The notes: a model not told the origin generated them from the letters alone. A DNA stretch of 64,000 nt from Gemmatimonas sp. (GCA_011390885.1 JAABRO010000062.1:1-64000), one strand, 5' to 3'; shown: positions 17,175-26,039, counted from the stretch's first letter. A program made the numbers and translations.

Positions 17175-17672
17175 TCAGGCCGCGAGGCGGCGCGTGAACA
17201 GGAACTTGCGGCTGATCGACAGCTCGGAGCGGGAGATCTTCGCGTAGCGCGCGATCTTCTCGGGGTACTTCTCGAGCGACGAGTGCTCGAAGCCCATGTG
17301 CAGGAAGAGCTGGTCGGCGAGCGACACGGAGAACACCTCCGGATAGCCGCGCTTCTTCGCGAGCTGCGCCGCGGCCTCGATCAGCTGCTTGCCGATGCCG
17401 CGGTGCTGCGCCTTGGGGAGCACGGCGAGCGAGACGAGCTCCACCAGGCTGGGCGAGTACTCGTCGAGCGCCACGCAGCCGAGCACCGATCCGTCGGCGG
17501 CGCGGATGATGCGGTAGTCGTCCACGTGGTTCGCCACGAACGCCTCGCTGCGCGGCAGCGTGAGACCATCGGGGGCGAACAGGTTGTTGAGGGCGCTGAT
17601 CTCGGGGACGTCGCGCAGCGTGGCCCGCTCCACGCGCAGGGCGCCGATCGGCGCCTCCACGTCACGCTCCAT
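17175..17672 (-). CDS. GNAT acetyltransferase, ArgA (N-acetylglutamate synthase)-like
   Basis: 165 residues from ATG 17672; the same frame extends upstream only as an overlap with the DUF411 gene. The protein shows GNAT motif A (LVSLAVLPKAQHRGIGKQLI, the acetyl-CoA pyrophosphate loop being QHRGIGK) and VFSVSLADQLFLHMGFEHSS as the C-terminal motif. DYRIIRAADGSVLGCVALDE followed by a VELVSLAV strand is the arrangement in the GNAT domain of N-acetylglutamate synthase. It lacks any kinase-fold domain, like the short ArgA-type enzymes. Neighbours are not arginine genes, so a role in arginine synthesis is only possible. Spacing suggests co-transcription with the DUF411 gene. Confidence 0.72.
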   Translation of the reverse strand: MERDVEAPIGALRVERATLRDVPEISALNNLFAPDGLTLPRSEAFVANHVDDYRIIRAADGSVLGCVALDEYSPSLVELVSLAVLPKAQHRGIGKQLIEAAAQLAKKRGYPEVFSVSLADQLFLHMGFEHSSLEKYPEKIARYAKISRSELSISRKFLFTRRLAA

Positions 17673-17686
17673 GTATGGCGCGCGCG

Positions 17687-18208
17687 TCAGCGCGTGGCGT
17701 ACACGCGGGTGCGTCCCGCCTTGTCGAACAGCAGCACCTGGTAGCGCTCGGGGGTGCCCCCTTCCATGCCGGGGGAGCCGATCGGCATGCCGGGCACGGC
17801 AATGCCGCGTGTGGCCGGCTTCTCGCGCAGCAGCTTCGTGATGAGGTCGGCCGGCACGTGCCCTTCCACGAGGTAGCCGCCGATCTGCCCCGTGTGGCAC
17901 GACTCGAGCGCCCGCGGAATGCCGAACGACGCCTTCACCTCGGTGAGGTCGGGCAGGTCGCGCACCGTGACCCGGTAGCCGGCCTGCTCCACGTGCTTGA
18001 CCCACTCCGAGCAGCAGCCGCAGGTGGGCGACTTGTACACCGTCATGGCGCGCGGCAGCTGAGGCTGGGCGTCGAGACGACCGGCCAGTGCCGGCGCGGC
18101 GGCCACGCCGGCAAGCAGCACTCCGGCTCGCTGGAGCCAGGCGCGGCGGCTCACCACCGGGGCGTCCGGCGGTGTGGTGGACGGCGAGGAATCGAGCGTG
18201 TCGGACAT
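17687..18208 (-). CDS. DUF411 copper-type metal-binding protein, twin-arginine exported
   Basis: 173 residues from ATG 18208 (an in-frame ATG at 18244 is less likely). The N-terminus has a twin-arginine-type signal ([20 protein letters not shown]). The mature domain is the thioredoxin-like DUF411 fold with the cysteine motif [10 protein letters not shown] (about 60-69), [19 protein letters not shown] and [15 protein letters not shown], all family signatures. DUF411 proteins are generally found with copper-handling genes and are presumed periplasmic copper binders. The neighbouring chemoreceptor and the cbb3 oxidase genes beyond it, which need copper, fit that. Direct binding is not shown. Confidence 0.87.
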   Translation of the reverse strand: MSDTLDSSPSTTPPDAPVVSRRAWLQRAGVLLAGVAAAPALAGRLDAQPQLPRAMTVYKSPTCGCCSEWVKHVEQAGYRVTVRDLPDLTEVKASFGIPRALESCHTGQIGGYLVEGHVPADLITKLLREKPATRGIAVPGMPIGSPGMEGGTPERYQVLLFDKAGRTRVYATR

Positions 18209-18425
18209 GGCGGGCAACTCGGTCGTGAGAGGCGAACCGGACAATCTAGACGCTTCCCGCCTGCATGCACACCGGCGCCCTGACGCACCAGCCGTCCGCT
18301 CCGCTCAACCCACGGCCCAGACCGGCCGACACTCCCACTGGTCCGGCGGAGTGTGCGACGCTGCACCCCCTGCCCCTTGCCCGGTCGGTCCACCTGCCCG
18401 GCGCTCGTCCCGACGACTCTCCCCC
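18209..18425. promoter_or_regulatory. Divergent intergenic region, DUF411 and chemoreceptor genes
   Basis: 217 bases between two divergent starts. AATCTAGACG (18243-18252) is its least GC-rich part and could belong to a promoter, but I see no clear -35/-10 pair, direct repeat or long dyad that would define an operator. Confidence 0.3.
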
Positions 18426-20192
18426 ATGTCCATCACTGCCCCGCAGGACCGCGCCCCCACGTCCTTCCTCGTCGAGAGCCGTCGGCAGGCCGATCGCCTG
18501 CTCTCGCTCGTGCTCCTGCTGCACGTGCCCGTGGCGCTTGGCCTCGCCGCCTGGCACGGCACGTGGCTCACCGCCCTGGTCGTCTCCGCGATCGCGGCCG
18601 GCGTGCCGTTCTATATGACGCGTCGCCACGCCGGCGCGGCCGTCACGCGGCACATCGTCGGCATCGCCTTCATGACCTTCTCGGCGCTGTTCATCCAGCA
18701 GTCGCAGGGCGTGATCGAGATGCACTTCCACATCTTCGCCTCCCTCGCCTTCTTGCTGGCGTACCGGGACTGGAAGGTGCCGATGTCGGCCGCGGCCTTC
18801 ATCGCCGTGCACCACGTGCTCTTCCATGTGCTGCAGCACAACGGGTTCCCCGTGTTCGTGCTCAACCACCACGGCGGGTTCGTCTGGGTGCTGGTGCACG
18901 CGGCGTTCGTGGTGTTCGAGACGGCGGTGCTGGTCTTCCTGGCCCGTCAGCTGGCGGCCGAGGCGGAGCGCACCCAGGCGGTCTTCGAGTGCGCCGAGGC
19001 GCTGGCCCGCGGCGATCTGTCGAAGTCCCCCGAGGGTGATGGCGTGGCCGAGGCCATGCGCCGCGTGCTCGCGGCGGTGTCCCGGGTGACCGAGCAGGCC
19101 CGCGAAATGGCCAGCGCGGTGCGCGAGCAGCGTGCCTTCCGGGCCACCGAGCATGGACTCCAGGGCTCGTTCGCGGAGATCTGCGACACCATGCACGACG
19201 CCGGCAGCACGGTGGACCGCCTGCGCGAGGAGAATGCCCGGGCAACCGCCGTCACGCACGGCTTCCTCGGCACGCTCGGCCAGGCGATCGACGGGCTGCG
19301 CGAGTACGACCTGACCGTGTCGGTGGACGACGGGTTCGGCACCGAACACGACAGCACCGGCCGTGCCCTCAACGAGGCCATCGGCACGCTGCGCGACACG
19401 CTGCGTGGACTGCAGGAGGCGGCCGACCATGTGGACGCCGCCGCGACGGACATCGCGCAGGGCGCCGAAGTGGTGGCCCGCTCCACCGCCGACCAGGCCG
19501 CCGCGTTCGAGGAAGTGTCCGCCTCGCTCGAATCGCTGGCCGCCTCCAGCCGCAGCTCGGCCGCGGCGGCGCGCGAGGCGCGGGACGCGAGCGCAGACGC
19601 GCAGGGGCGCGCCCAAGAGGGCGCCGCCAGCGTGACGCAGCTGCAGGGGGCGATGGAGACCATGCGCGCCGGTGCGGCTGCCACCGCCAAGATCGTGCGC
19701 ACCATCGACGAGATCGCCTTCCAGACGAATCTGCTGGCACTCAACGCCGCCGTGGAGGCCGCCCGCGCGGGCGACGCGGGGCGCGGCTTCGCCGTGGTGG
19801 CGGAAGAGGTGCGGGCGCTGGCCATCCGCTCGGCGGACGCGGCCCGGACCACGGCCGGCCTGATCGACGACACGGTGCGGCATGTGGAAGAGAGCGCCCG
19901 CGTCTCGGAGACGGTGGGCAGCCGCCTGCAGGAGCTGCGCTCCGAAATCGAGACGGTGGCGTCGCTGGTGGACCGCATGGCGGGCGCGGCCGGCGAGCAG
20001 CAGGAAGGCATCGACCAGATCCGGGCGGCGGTGGACTCGCTGAACGGCAGCGTGCAGGCGGCGGCGGCCTCGGCCGAGGAGTCGGCGAGCGCAGCGCAGG
20101 AGCTGAGCGCCCAGGCCGCCTCGCAGCGCGAGCTGGTGGGCCGGTTCCGGATGGACGAGGCCGAGGTGCGCGAGGCCGAGCTGGTGTTCTGA
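18426..20192 (+). CDS. Methyl-accepting chemotaxis protein with His-rich membrane domain
   Basis: 588 residues from ATG 18426. Residues about 20-190 hold around six membrane helices. Between them are unusual histidines: [30 protein letters not shown] and [10 protein letters not shown]. There is no large periplasmic ligand domain. A HAMP-like/coiled-coil region (190-420) leads to the MCP signalling hairpin tip [20 protein letters not shown] (about 426-445), followed by [15 protein letters not shown]. The protein ends EAELVF without an obvious CheR-tethering pentapeptide. It would signal to CheA/CheW, which are not in the window. The histidine cluster within the membrane suggests a metal or haem sensor, and the copper-type gene on one side and the cbb3 oxidase on the other support a redox/metal cue. 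Ligand is inference. Confidence 0.85.
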   Translation: MSITAPQDRAPTSFLVESRRQADRLLSLVLLLHVPVALGLAAWHGTWLTALVVSAIAAGVPFYMTRRHAGAAVTRHIVGIAFMTFSALFIQQSQGVIEMHFHIFASLAFLLAYRDWKVPMSAAAFIAVHHVLFHVLQHNGFPVFVLNHHGGFVWVLVHAAFVVFETAVLVFLARQLAAEAERTQAVFECAEALARGDLSKSPEGDGVAEAMRRVLAAVSRVTEQAREMASAVREQRAFRATEHGLQGSFAEICDTMHDAGSTVDRLREENARATAVTHGFLGTLGQAIDGLREYDLTVSVDDGFGTEHDSTGRALNEAIGTLRDTLRGLQEAADHVDAAATDIAQGAEVVARSTADQAAAFEEVSASLESLAASSRSSAAAAREARDASADAQGRAQEGAASVTQLQGAMETMRAGAAATAKIVRTIDEIAFQTNLLALNAAVEAARAGDAGRGFAVVAEEVRALAIRSADAARTTAGLIDDTVRHVEESARVSETVGSRLQELRSEIETVASLVDRMAGAAGEQQEGIDQIRAAVDSLNGSVQAAAASAEESASAAQELSAQAASQRELVGRFRMDEAEVREAELVF

Positions 20193-20196
20193 CTCA

Positions 20197-20211
20197 TCGG
20201 GGAAACCCCGA
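20197..20211 (+). terminator. Short hairpin after the chemoreceptor gene
   Basis: TCGGGG-AAA-CCCCGA, a 6-bp perfect stem with a 3-base loop, starts four bases after the stop of the chemoreceptor gene. It is GC-rich but lacks a T-tract, so termination is plausible and not certain. Confidence 0.4.
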
Positions 20212-20290
20212 CAGATCCGTCGGGTGGGTGACGGACGGCCGTCGGGGACAACGCGATGGGCGGATGGCGGTCCGGCGGCGAGCCTTCCCA

Positions 20291-20327
20291 GTGTCATGCC
20301 CCCCCGCATACGGCGGGGGGACGACAC
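20291..20327 (+). promoter_or_regulatory. Long hairpin in the ccoNO leader
   Basis: GTGTC at 20291-20295 pairs with GACAC at 20323-20327, and CCCCCCGC (20300-20307) pairs with GCGGGGGG (20313-20320) around a 5-base loop. The structure ends 21 bases before the ccoNO ATG. It could be the far end of the chemoreceptor transcript or a 5' leader element affecting the oxidase operon. I saw no FNR-type TTGAT-N4-ATCAA box here. Confidence 0.4.
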
Positions 20328-20348
20328 TCGGATCCTGAGGCTCGTCTC

Positions 20349-22574
20349 ATGAGTTCTGCCGTCCTCCCGATGGAGGGAGCCGCCGCGTCGCCGCGGCTCG
20401 AGTCGTTCAGCTACGACGACGAGATCGTCCGCAAGTTCCTCTGGGCCACGTTCATCTGGGGCCTGGTCGGGATGCTGGTCGGACTGATCGTGGCGCTGCA
20501 GCTCGCCAACCCGATCTTCAACCAGACGGAGTGGCTGTCGTTCGGGCGCCTGCGCCCGCTGCACACGAACGCGGTCATCTTCGCCTTCGCCGGCAACGCG
20601 TTCTTCACCGGCGCGTACTACTCCACCCAACGCTTGCTCAAGGCGCGGATGTTCTCCGACGCGTTGAGCAAGTTTCATTTCTGGGGGTGGCAGGCGATCA
20701 TCGTCTCGGCGGCGCTCACGCTGCCGCTCGGCTTCACGCAGGCCAAGGAATACGCGGAACTCGAGTGGCCGATCGACATCGCGATCGCGGTGGTGTGGGT
20801 CGCGTTCGGCATCAACTTCGTGGGCACGATGGTCAAGCGGCGCGAGCGGCACCTGTACGTCGCGCTCTGGTTCTACGTCGCGTCCATCGTGACCGTGGCC
20901 ATCCTGCACATCTTCAACAACCTCTCCATGCCGGCGGGGCTGTTCAAGAGCTACAGCATCTACGCGGGCGTGCAGGACGCCTTCATGCAGTGGTGGTACG
21001 GGCACAACGCGGTGGCGTTCTTCCTCACGACGCCGTTCCTCGGGCTCATGTACTACTTCATGCCCAAGGCGGCCGAAGGGCCGGTGTTCTCGTACAAGCT
21101 GTCGATCCTGCACTTCTGGTCGCTGGTCTTCCTGTACATCTGGGCCGGTCCGCACCATCTGCACTACACGGCACTCCCCGAGTGGGCGAGCACGGTGGGC
21201 ATGCTGTTCTCGGTGATGCTGTGGGCCCCCAGCTGGGGCGGCATGATCAACGGCCTGCTCACGCTGCGCGGCGCGTGGCACAAGGTGGCGGAAGACCCGA
21301 TCCTCAAGTTCTTCGTGCTCGCCGTGACGGCCTACGGCATGAGCACCTTCGAGGGCCCGCTGCTCTCGATCAAGAGCGTGAACGCGCTCGCGCACTACAC
21401 CGACTGGATCATCGCGCACGTGCACACCGGCGCGCTCGGCTGGAACGGCTTCCTCACGTTCGGCATGGTGTACTGGCTGCTGCCGCGACTCTTCCAGACG
21501 CCGATCTACAGCAAGCGGCTCATGGAGCTGCACTTCTGGATCGCGACGTTCGGCATCCTGCTCTACATCGTGGCCATCTACAGCGCCGGCGTGACGCAGG
21601 GGCTGATGTGGCGCGCCTTCGACGAGACCGGGCGCCTGGCCTACCCCGACTTCGTGGAGACGGTGGTGCGGCTGCTGCCCATGTACTGGCTGCGCGTGGC
21701 CGGCGGCTCGCTGTACATCGTGGGCATGCTGCTGTTCGGCTGGAACATCCTCATGACGTGGCGCAAGCGGCCGGCCAAGTACGAGGTGCCGGTGATCACC
21801 GCGCCCGCGCTGGCGAAGAAGTACGTGCCGGAGCCGTCGCACGTCGGCGCGCCGGTGCCGGCCGGGCTGTGGGCGCGCTTCGCCGCCGCGGGCTGGCACC
21901 GCACCTGGGAGCGCATGCCGATCACCTTCACGGTGCTCACGACGATCGCCGTGGTGGTCGCGTCGCTGTTCGAGATCATCCCCACGTTCCTCATCCGCTC
22001 GAACGTGCCCACGATCGCCACGGTGCAGCCGTACACGCCGCTCGAGCTCGCCGGCCGCGACCTCTACATCGCCGAGGGGTGCTTCAACTGCCACTCGCAG
22101 ATGGTGCGGCCGTTCCGCCACGAGACGGAGCGTTTCGGCGAGTACAGCAAGCCGGGGGAGAGCGTGTACGAGCACCCGTTCCTCTGGGGTTCGCGCCGCA
22201 TCGGGCCCGACCTCGCGCGCGTGGGCGGCAAGTATCCGCACCTGTGGCACGTGCGGCACTTCGAGAACCCGCCGTCGATCACGGCGCGCTCGATCATGCC
22301 CGCGTATCCGCACTTCCTCACCAAGACACTCGACTTCGAGCAGATCCAGTCGCGCGTGGACGCGATGGCGATGCTCGGCGTGCCGTACGGTGACGCGGTG
22401 AACCAGGCGCCGGCGATGGCCCGCGCGCAGGCCACCGAGATCGCCGCGGAGATCGAGCGGCAGGGCGGACCGGCCGGCCTCGGCGACAAGCAGATCGTCG
22501 CCATGGTGGCCTACATGCAGCGCCTCGGCATGGACCTCAAGCGGCAGCCGACCACGGTGGGGGTGGCCAAGTGA
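20349..22574 (+). CDS. ccoNO: cbb3 cytochrome oxidase, fused subunits I and II (CcoN-CcoO)
   Basis: 741 residues from ATG 20349. Residues 1-485 are CcoN. LHTNAVIF (His near 71), YGHNAVAFFLTTP (near 218), AGPHHLHYTALPEW (near 268) and HYTDWIIAHVHTGALGWNGF (near 357) carry the haem b, haem b3 and CuB ligands. A further membrane segment (about 530-548) leads into CcoO, with the haem c motif CFNCH (near 577), SQMVRPFR, and PDLARVGGKYP and IMPAYPHF downstream. CcoN reduces O2 at the haem b3-CuB site with high affinity; CcoO feeds electrons. In most bacteria these are two genes; the fusion occurs in some non-proteobacterial lineages. It starts the operon ccoNO-Q-P-G-H-SafE-I. Confidence 0.96.
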   Translation: MSSAVLPMEGAAASPRLESFSYDDEIVRKFLWATFIWGLVGMLVGLIVALQLANPIFNQTEWLSFGRLRPLHTNAVIFAFAGNAFFTGAYYSTQRLLKARMFSDALSKFHFWGWQAIIVSAALTLPLGFTQAKEYAELEWPIDIAIAVVWVAFGINFVGTMVKRRERHLYVALWFYVASIVTVAILHIFNNLSMPAGLFKSYSIYAGVQDAFMQWWYGHNAVAFFLTTPFLGLMYYFMPKAAEGPVFSYKLSILHFWSLVFLYIWAGPHHLHYTALPEWASTVGMLFSVMLWAPSWGGMINGLLTLRGAWHKVAEDPILKFFVLAVTAYGMSTFEGPLLSIKSVNALAHYTDWIIAHVHTGALGWNGFLTFGMVYWLLPRLFQTPIYSKRLMELHFWIATFGILLYIVAIYSAGVTQGLMWRAFDETGRLAYPDFVETVVRLLPMYWLRVAGGSLYIVGMLLFGWNILMTWRKRPAKYEVPVITAPALAKKYVPEPSHVGAPVPAGLWARFAAAGWHRTWERMPITFTVLTTIAVVVASLFEIIPTFLIRSNVPTIATVQPYTPLELAGRDLYIAEGCFNCHSQMVRPFRHETERFGEYSKPGESVYEHPFLWGSRRIGPDLARVGGKYPHLWHVRHFENPPSITARSIMPAYPHFLTKTLDFEQIQSRVDAMAMLGVPYGDAVNQAPAMARAQATEIAAEIERQGGPAGLGDKQIVAMVAYMQRLGMDLKRQPTTVGVAK

Positions 22575-22774
22575 AGCTGTCCGACATCATGGGCTACGCG
22601 AACCTCGCGGTGTACGCCGAGGTCGCGATGGTGATCTTCCTGATCGTGTTCCTGGCGATCGCGGTGCGGCTGTGGCTGCCCGGTCGCCAGCAGGCCCTGC
22701 GGGACGCCGCCCGGCTCCCGCTCGACGACGACCCGACACCCGCGGCGACGCCGCGCGGGAGCACGCATGGCTGA
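22571..22774 (+). CDS. ccoQ: cbb3 oxidase small subunit CcoQ
   Basis: 67 residues with a GTG start overlapping the ccoNO stop (GTGA). One membrane helix (VYAEVAMVIFLIVFLAIAVR, about 13-32) is followed by a polar tail (LWLPGRQQALRDAARLPLDD) like that of CcoQ. CcoQ is a non-catalytic single-span subunit that stabilises the complex. Position between ccoO and ccoP supports the call. It overlaps ccoP by eight bases. Confidence 0.85.
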   Translation: MKLSDIMGYANLAVYAEVAMVIFLIVFLAIAVRLWLPGRQQALRDAARLPLDDDPTPAATPRGSTHG

Positions 22775-23336
22775 CGGCAAGGATTCCCGCACGGATCGCC
22801 TGCTCGAACACGAGTACGACGGCATCACCGAGTACGACAACCCGATGCCGCGCTGGTGGCTGCTCACCTTCGCGGGCACGGTGATCTTCTCCGTGGTGTA
22901 CGTGTTCAACGTGGGTCCCGTGGGCAACGGCAAGGGCCGCATCGCCGACTACGAGGCCGAGATGGCGGCGGCCGCGGCGCTCGTGCCGCCCACGCCGACG
23001 GCGGTGGACCCGTCGCAGCTGCTGGCGATGGCGAAGGACGAGGAAGCGGTCGAGGAGGGCGAGGAGGTGTTCACCACCTACTGCGCGTCGTGCCACGGCC
23101 CCGACGGCGGCGGCCTCATCGGCCCCAACCTCACGGACAACATGTGGATCCACGGCGGCGCGCCGGAATCGGTGTACAAGACGATCGCCGAGGGCGTGCT
23201 GGCCAAGGGCATGCCGCCCTGGGAGAAGTCGCTCAAGCCGGAGCAGATGACCTCCGTCACGGCCTACGTCCTGTCGCTCGCGGGCAGCTCGCCCACGAAC
23301 CCGAAGGCCCCTGAGGGTGAACCGTACACGCCGTGA
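22767..23336 (+). CDS. ccoP: cbb3 oxidase cytochrome c subunit CcoP, single-haem form
   Basis: 189 residues. The N-terminal HEYDGITEYDNPMPRWW (about 14-30) is the CcoP signature, followed by one membrane helix (about 31-48). Only one c-type haem site is present, CASCHG near 105-110, with a later axial Met in KGMPPW (near 150). Classical CcoP has two CxxCH motifs and about 300 residues, so this copy lacks the first cytochrome domain. It would pass electrons from soluble cytochrome c toward the CcoO haem. It overlaps both ccoQ and ccoG, so translation is coupled. The shorter form is known in some non-proteobacterial cbb3 oxidases. Confidence 0.93.
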   Translation: MADGKDSRTDRLLEHEYDGITEYDNPMPRWWLLTFAGTVIFSVVYVFNVGPVGNGKGRIADYEAEMAAAAALVPPTPTAVDPSQLLAMAKDEEAVEEGEEVFTTYCASCHGPDGGGLIGPNLTDNMWIHGGAPESVYKTIAEGVLAKGMPPWEKSLKPEQMTSVTAYVLSLAGSSPTNPKAPEGEPYTP

Positions 23337-24775
23337 CCGCTCCACCGATCGCTTCCGGCCGCGTCCTCCCCACGCTCAACGAGGACGGGTCCCGCAACTG
23401 GATCCGCCCGCGCCCCTCGCCCGGGCGCTGGTGGCGCCGACGGCAGGTGGTGGCCTACCTGCTCATGGTGGTGTTCATCGCGCTGCCGCACATCACGATC
23501 AACGGGCATCCCGCGTTCCTCATGAGCTTCCCGAAGCGGGAGTTCCACCTGCTGGGGTGGACCTTCCTGCCCACGGACACGCTGCTGTTCATGCTGTTCC
23601 TGTTCAGCACGATCATCGGGATCTTCCTGCTCACCGCGCTCTTCGGGCGCGCCTGGTGCGGCTGGGCCTGTCCGCAGACGGTGTATCTCGAGTTTCTCTA
23701 CCGCCCCATCGAGCGATTGCTCGAGGGCGGCTACGTGGGCTCGCGCAACCTCGACCGCGAGCGGAAGTTCTTCACGCCGCGCCGCCTGCTCAAGTACGCG
23801 ATCTACGCGGTGATCTCGCTCGTGCTTGCGCACACCTTCCTCGCCTACTTCGTGGGCGTGGACGAGCTCGCCGTGTGGATGCGCCGCTCGCCGTGGGAGC
23901 ACCCCACGAGCTTCATGGTCATGGCGCTCACGGCGATCGCCATCTGGTACAACTTTACGTACTTCCGCGAGCAGACCTGCCTCATCGCCTGCCCGTACGG
24001 CCGCTGGCAGTCGGTGCTGCTCGACCGGCAGTCGCTCATCGTGGCCTACGACTACGTGCGCGGCGAACCGCGTGGCAAGCCGGCGACCTCGCCGGACGCC
24101 GCGGCCAAGCAGGGCGACTGCGTGGACTGCAAGGCGTGCGTCACCACCTGCCCCACCGGCATCGACATCCGCAATGGTCTGCAGATGGAGTGCGTGCACT
24201 GCACGCAGTGCATGGACGCCTGCGATGCCATCATGGACAAGGTGGGCAAGCCGCGCGGACTCATCCGCTATTCCTCGCAGGAAGCGCTGGCCGGCAAGCC
24301 GAAGAGGCTCGTGCGCCCGCGCACCGTGCTCTACCCGCTGGCGTTCACGCTCGCCTTCGGCACCATGCTCACGCTGCTCTTCACCAAGGAGAGCGCCGAC
24401 GTGACGGTGCTGCGCGGGCTGGGCGCGCCGTTCTCGGAAGAGGAGGACGGCCGGATCGCCAACCAGGTGCGCATCAAGGTGGCCAACCGCGGCAGTGACG
24501 AGGCGCGCTATCGCATCGAGCTCGACGGCGCGACCGGCGGACGCGTGATCGCCCCCGAGAACCCGCTCGTCGTGGCCGGTGGCGAGGTGCGCGAGACGTC
24601 CATCTTCGTGCTGCTGCCGCGCGAAGCCTTCACCAACGGCGCGCGCGAGGTCACGATCACCGTGAGCGACGGCGCGCGCTTCACCACGGCCGTACCATGG
24701 CGCCTGCAAGGGCCGTCGGGTTCGGCAGCACCGGCGACGTCGCCGGCTCCGGACACCCCGGAAGGAACGCCATGA
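23333..24775 (+). CDS. ccoG: cbb3 oxidase accessory protein CcoG (FixG/RdxA)
   Basis: 480 residues, GTG start overlapping the ccoP stop. Several membrane helices carry FGRAWCGWACPQTVYLEF (near 105-122, the conserved CxxxCP). Two ferredoxin-type cysteine clusters follow: CVDCKACVTTCPTG (near 263-276) and CVHCTQCMDACDAI (near 285-298). An immunoglobulin-like FixG C-terminal domain spans about 365-465. CcoG reduces Cu(II) to Cu(I) in the cytoplasmic membrane for CuB insertion in cbb3 oxidase. The gene lies directly upstream of ccoH in the usual order, and its stop overlaps the ccoH ATG. Confidence 0.95.
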   Translation: MTAPPIASGRVLPTLNEDGSRNWIRPRPSPGRWWRRRQVVAYLLMVVFIALPHITINGHPAFLMSFPKREFHLLGWTFLPTDTLLFMLFLFSTIIGIFLLTALFGRAWCGWACPQTVYLEFLYRPIERLLEGGYVGSRNLDRERKFFTPRRLLKYAIYAVISLVLAHTFLAYFVGVDELAVWMRRSPWEHPTSFMVMALTAIAIWYNFTYFREQTCLIACPYGRWQSVLLDRQSLIVAYDYVRGEPRGKPATSPDAAAKQGDCVDCKACVTTCPTGIDIRNGLQMECVHCTQCMDACDAIMDKVGKPRGLIRYSSQEALAGKPKRLVRPRTVLYPLAFTLAFGTMLTLLFTKESADVTVLRGLGAPFSEEEDGRIANQVRIKVANRGSDEARYRIELDGATGGRVIAPENPLVVAGGEVRETSIFVLLPREAFTNGAREVTITVSDGARFTTAVPWRLQGPSGSAAPATSPAPDTPEGTP

Positions 24776-25284
24776 AGAAGGGCATGGGCTGGCCGATCGG
24801 CATCGCCGCGATCCTGCTGGCCACGGTGGCCAGCAACGTCGCCGTCATCCTCATCACGAAGGACGATCCGTCGTTCGCGGTCGAGCCGGACTACTATCGC
24901 AAGGCGGTGGAATGGGATTCCACCGCGGCGCAGCGTGCACGCAGCGACGCGCTCGCCTGGCAGGTGGCCGCGCGCGTGGAGCCCGCAAGCGGCGGCGCGA
25001 CGCGCCTCTCCCTGCAGCTCACCGACGCCAGCGGCGCCGTCGTGCAGGGTGCATCACTCGCCGGCTCGCTGCTGCACATCGCGCGCGCCGCCGACGTGCA
25101 GGCCGTCACCTTCGCGCAGGTGCCCGACGGCGCGTACGAAGCCACCGTGCCCATGACGCGCGACGGCGTGTGGGAGCTGCGGCTCACCGCCGATCGCGGC
25201 GACGAACATTTCGTGCACACGCTGCGCGTGGAAACCGGGCTGCCCGCCGCCTCCCTCCCCACGCCCGAGCTCGGCGGCCCCTGA
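24772..25284 (+). CDS. ccoH: cbb3 oxidase assembly protein CcoH (FixH)
   Basis: 170 residues. The ATG at 24772 overlaps the ccoG stop (ATGA) and has a strong GGAAGGA ribosome-binding site. One N-terminal membrane helix (GWPIGIAAILLATVASNVAV, about 5-24) is followed by VEPDYYRKAVEWD, the family's signature, and a beta-rich periplasmic domain (about 60-155). FixH/CcoH is a single-span protein needed for cbb3 stability and associated with CcoI. Position between ccoG and ccoI is canonical apart from the inserted SafE-type gene. Confidence 0.92.
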   Translation: MKKGMGWPIGIAAILLATVASNVAVILITKDDPSFAVEPDYYRKAVEWDSTAAQRARSDALAWQVAARVEPASGGATRLSLQLTDASGAVVQGASLAGSLLHIARAADVQAVTFAQVPDGAYEATVPMTRDGVWELRLTADRGDEHFVHTLRVETGLPAASLPTPELGGP

Positions 25285-25286
25285 CC

Positions 25287-26039
25287 ATGGACCTCGCCGC
25301 CTCGCCGACGCTGGCGCTGGGCGTGTTCGGTGCGAGCCTGCTCGGCAGCCTGCACTGCGCCGCGATGTGCGGAGGTTTCGCGTGCCTGTACGGCGGCGAC
25401 GCGGCGCGCTCCTCCGGTCCGCGGTCGCTGCTCACGGGCCACGTGGCCTACCACGGGGGGCGCCTCGTGGCCTACGCCACGCTCGGCGCACTCGCGGGCG
25501 CGTTCGGCGCGGGGCTCGACCGGGCCGGTGAACTGGCCGGTGTGCAGCGCACCGCCGGCTGGGTGGCGGGCGCGCTGCTGATCGTGTGGGGGCTCGCGCT
25601 GCTCGCGCAGGCGCTCGACGTGCGCTTCCTCCCCGCCCTCGTGCGCGGGCAGGTGCCCGAGCGCGCGGCCCAGTTCATCGGGCGCGCGCTGCTGCGCTTC
25701 CAGAGGCAGACACAGGGCGTGCGCGCGGCCGTGCTCGGCCTGCTCACCGGCGCGCTGCCGTGCGGCTGGCTGTACGCGTTCGTGGTCTCCGCCGGCGGCA
25801 CCGGCTCGGCCTGGCGCGGCGCGGCGTTCATGGCGCTCTTCTGGGCCGGCACCGTGCCCGCCCTCGTCGCCATCGCCACCGGCATGCGCCGCGCCACCGG
25901 ATCGCTGCAGCGTCGGCTGCCGCTCGTGAGCGCCGTGGTGGTGATCGCGTTCGGCGTGGTCGCGCTGAGCGGCCGCGTGGGCGCGCGGCACGCGCACGCG
26001 GCCCCGGTCGCCACCACGCCCTCGGCGCATGTCCACTGA
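25287..26039 (+). CDS. SafE/TauE-type membrane protein of the cbb3 cluster
   Basis: 250 residues, six predicted membrane helices. The first carries SLLGSLHCAAMCGGFACLYG, the cysteine-containing signature of the UreH-like/SafE transmembrane domain. A later helix has GLLTGALPCGWLYAFV with a conserved PCG. Homologues regularly sit between ccoH/fixH and ccoI or ccoS, and a copper or metal transport role in oxidase maturation has been proposed from that context. A sulfite-export role is only a family label. It begins two bases after the ccoH stop and overlaps ccoI by 11 bases. The tail HAHAAP...HVH is histidine-bearing, perhaps metal-binding. Confidence 0.85.
   Translation: MDLAASPTLALGVFGASLLGSLHCAAMCGGFACLYGGDAARSSGPRSLLTGHVAYHGGRLVAYATLGALAGAFGAGLDRAGELAGVQRTAGWVAGALLIVWGLALLAQALDVRFLPALVRGQVPERAAQFIGRALLRFQRQTQGVRAAVLGLLTGALPCGWLYAFVVSAGGTGSAWRGAAFMALFWAGTVPALVAIATGMRRATGSLQRRLPLVSAVVVIAFGVVALSGRVGARHAHAAPVATTPSAHVH

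Noticed and set aside
14521..17247. Open frame of 908 codons on the plus strand over the M14 peptidase
   Set aside because: Antisense shadow of a gene with intact catalytic motifs; composition Arg/His-rich and no signal or domain.
20193..20348. Possible FNR or Pho-type operator before ccoNO
   Set aside because: No TTGAT-N4-ATCAA or CTGTCAT-like direct repeats were found; only hairpins are present.
18246..22313. Open frame of 1355 codons on the minus strand across the chemoreceptor and ccoNO
   Set aside because: It is antisense to two clear genes; composition is His/Arg/Glu-rich low-complexity, the usual result of GC-rich codon use, with no domain motif.
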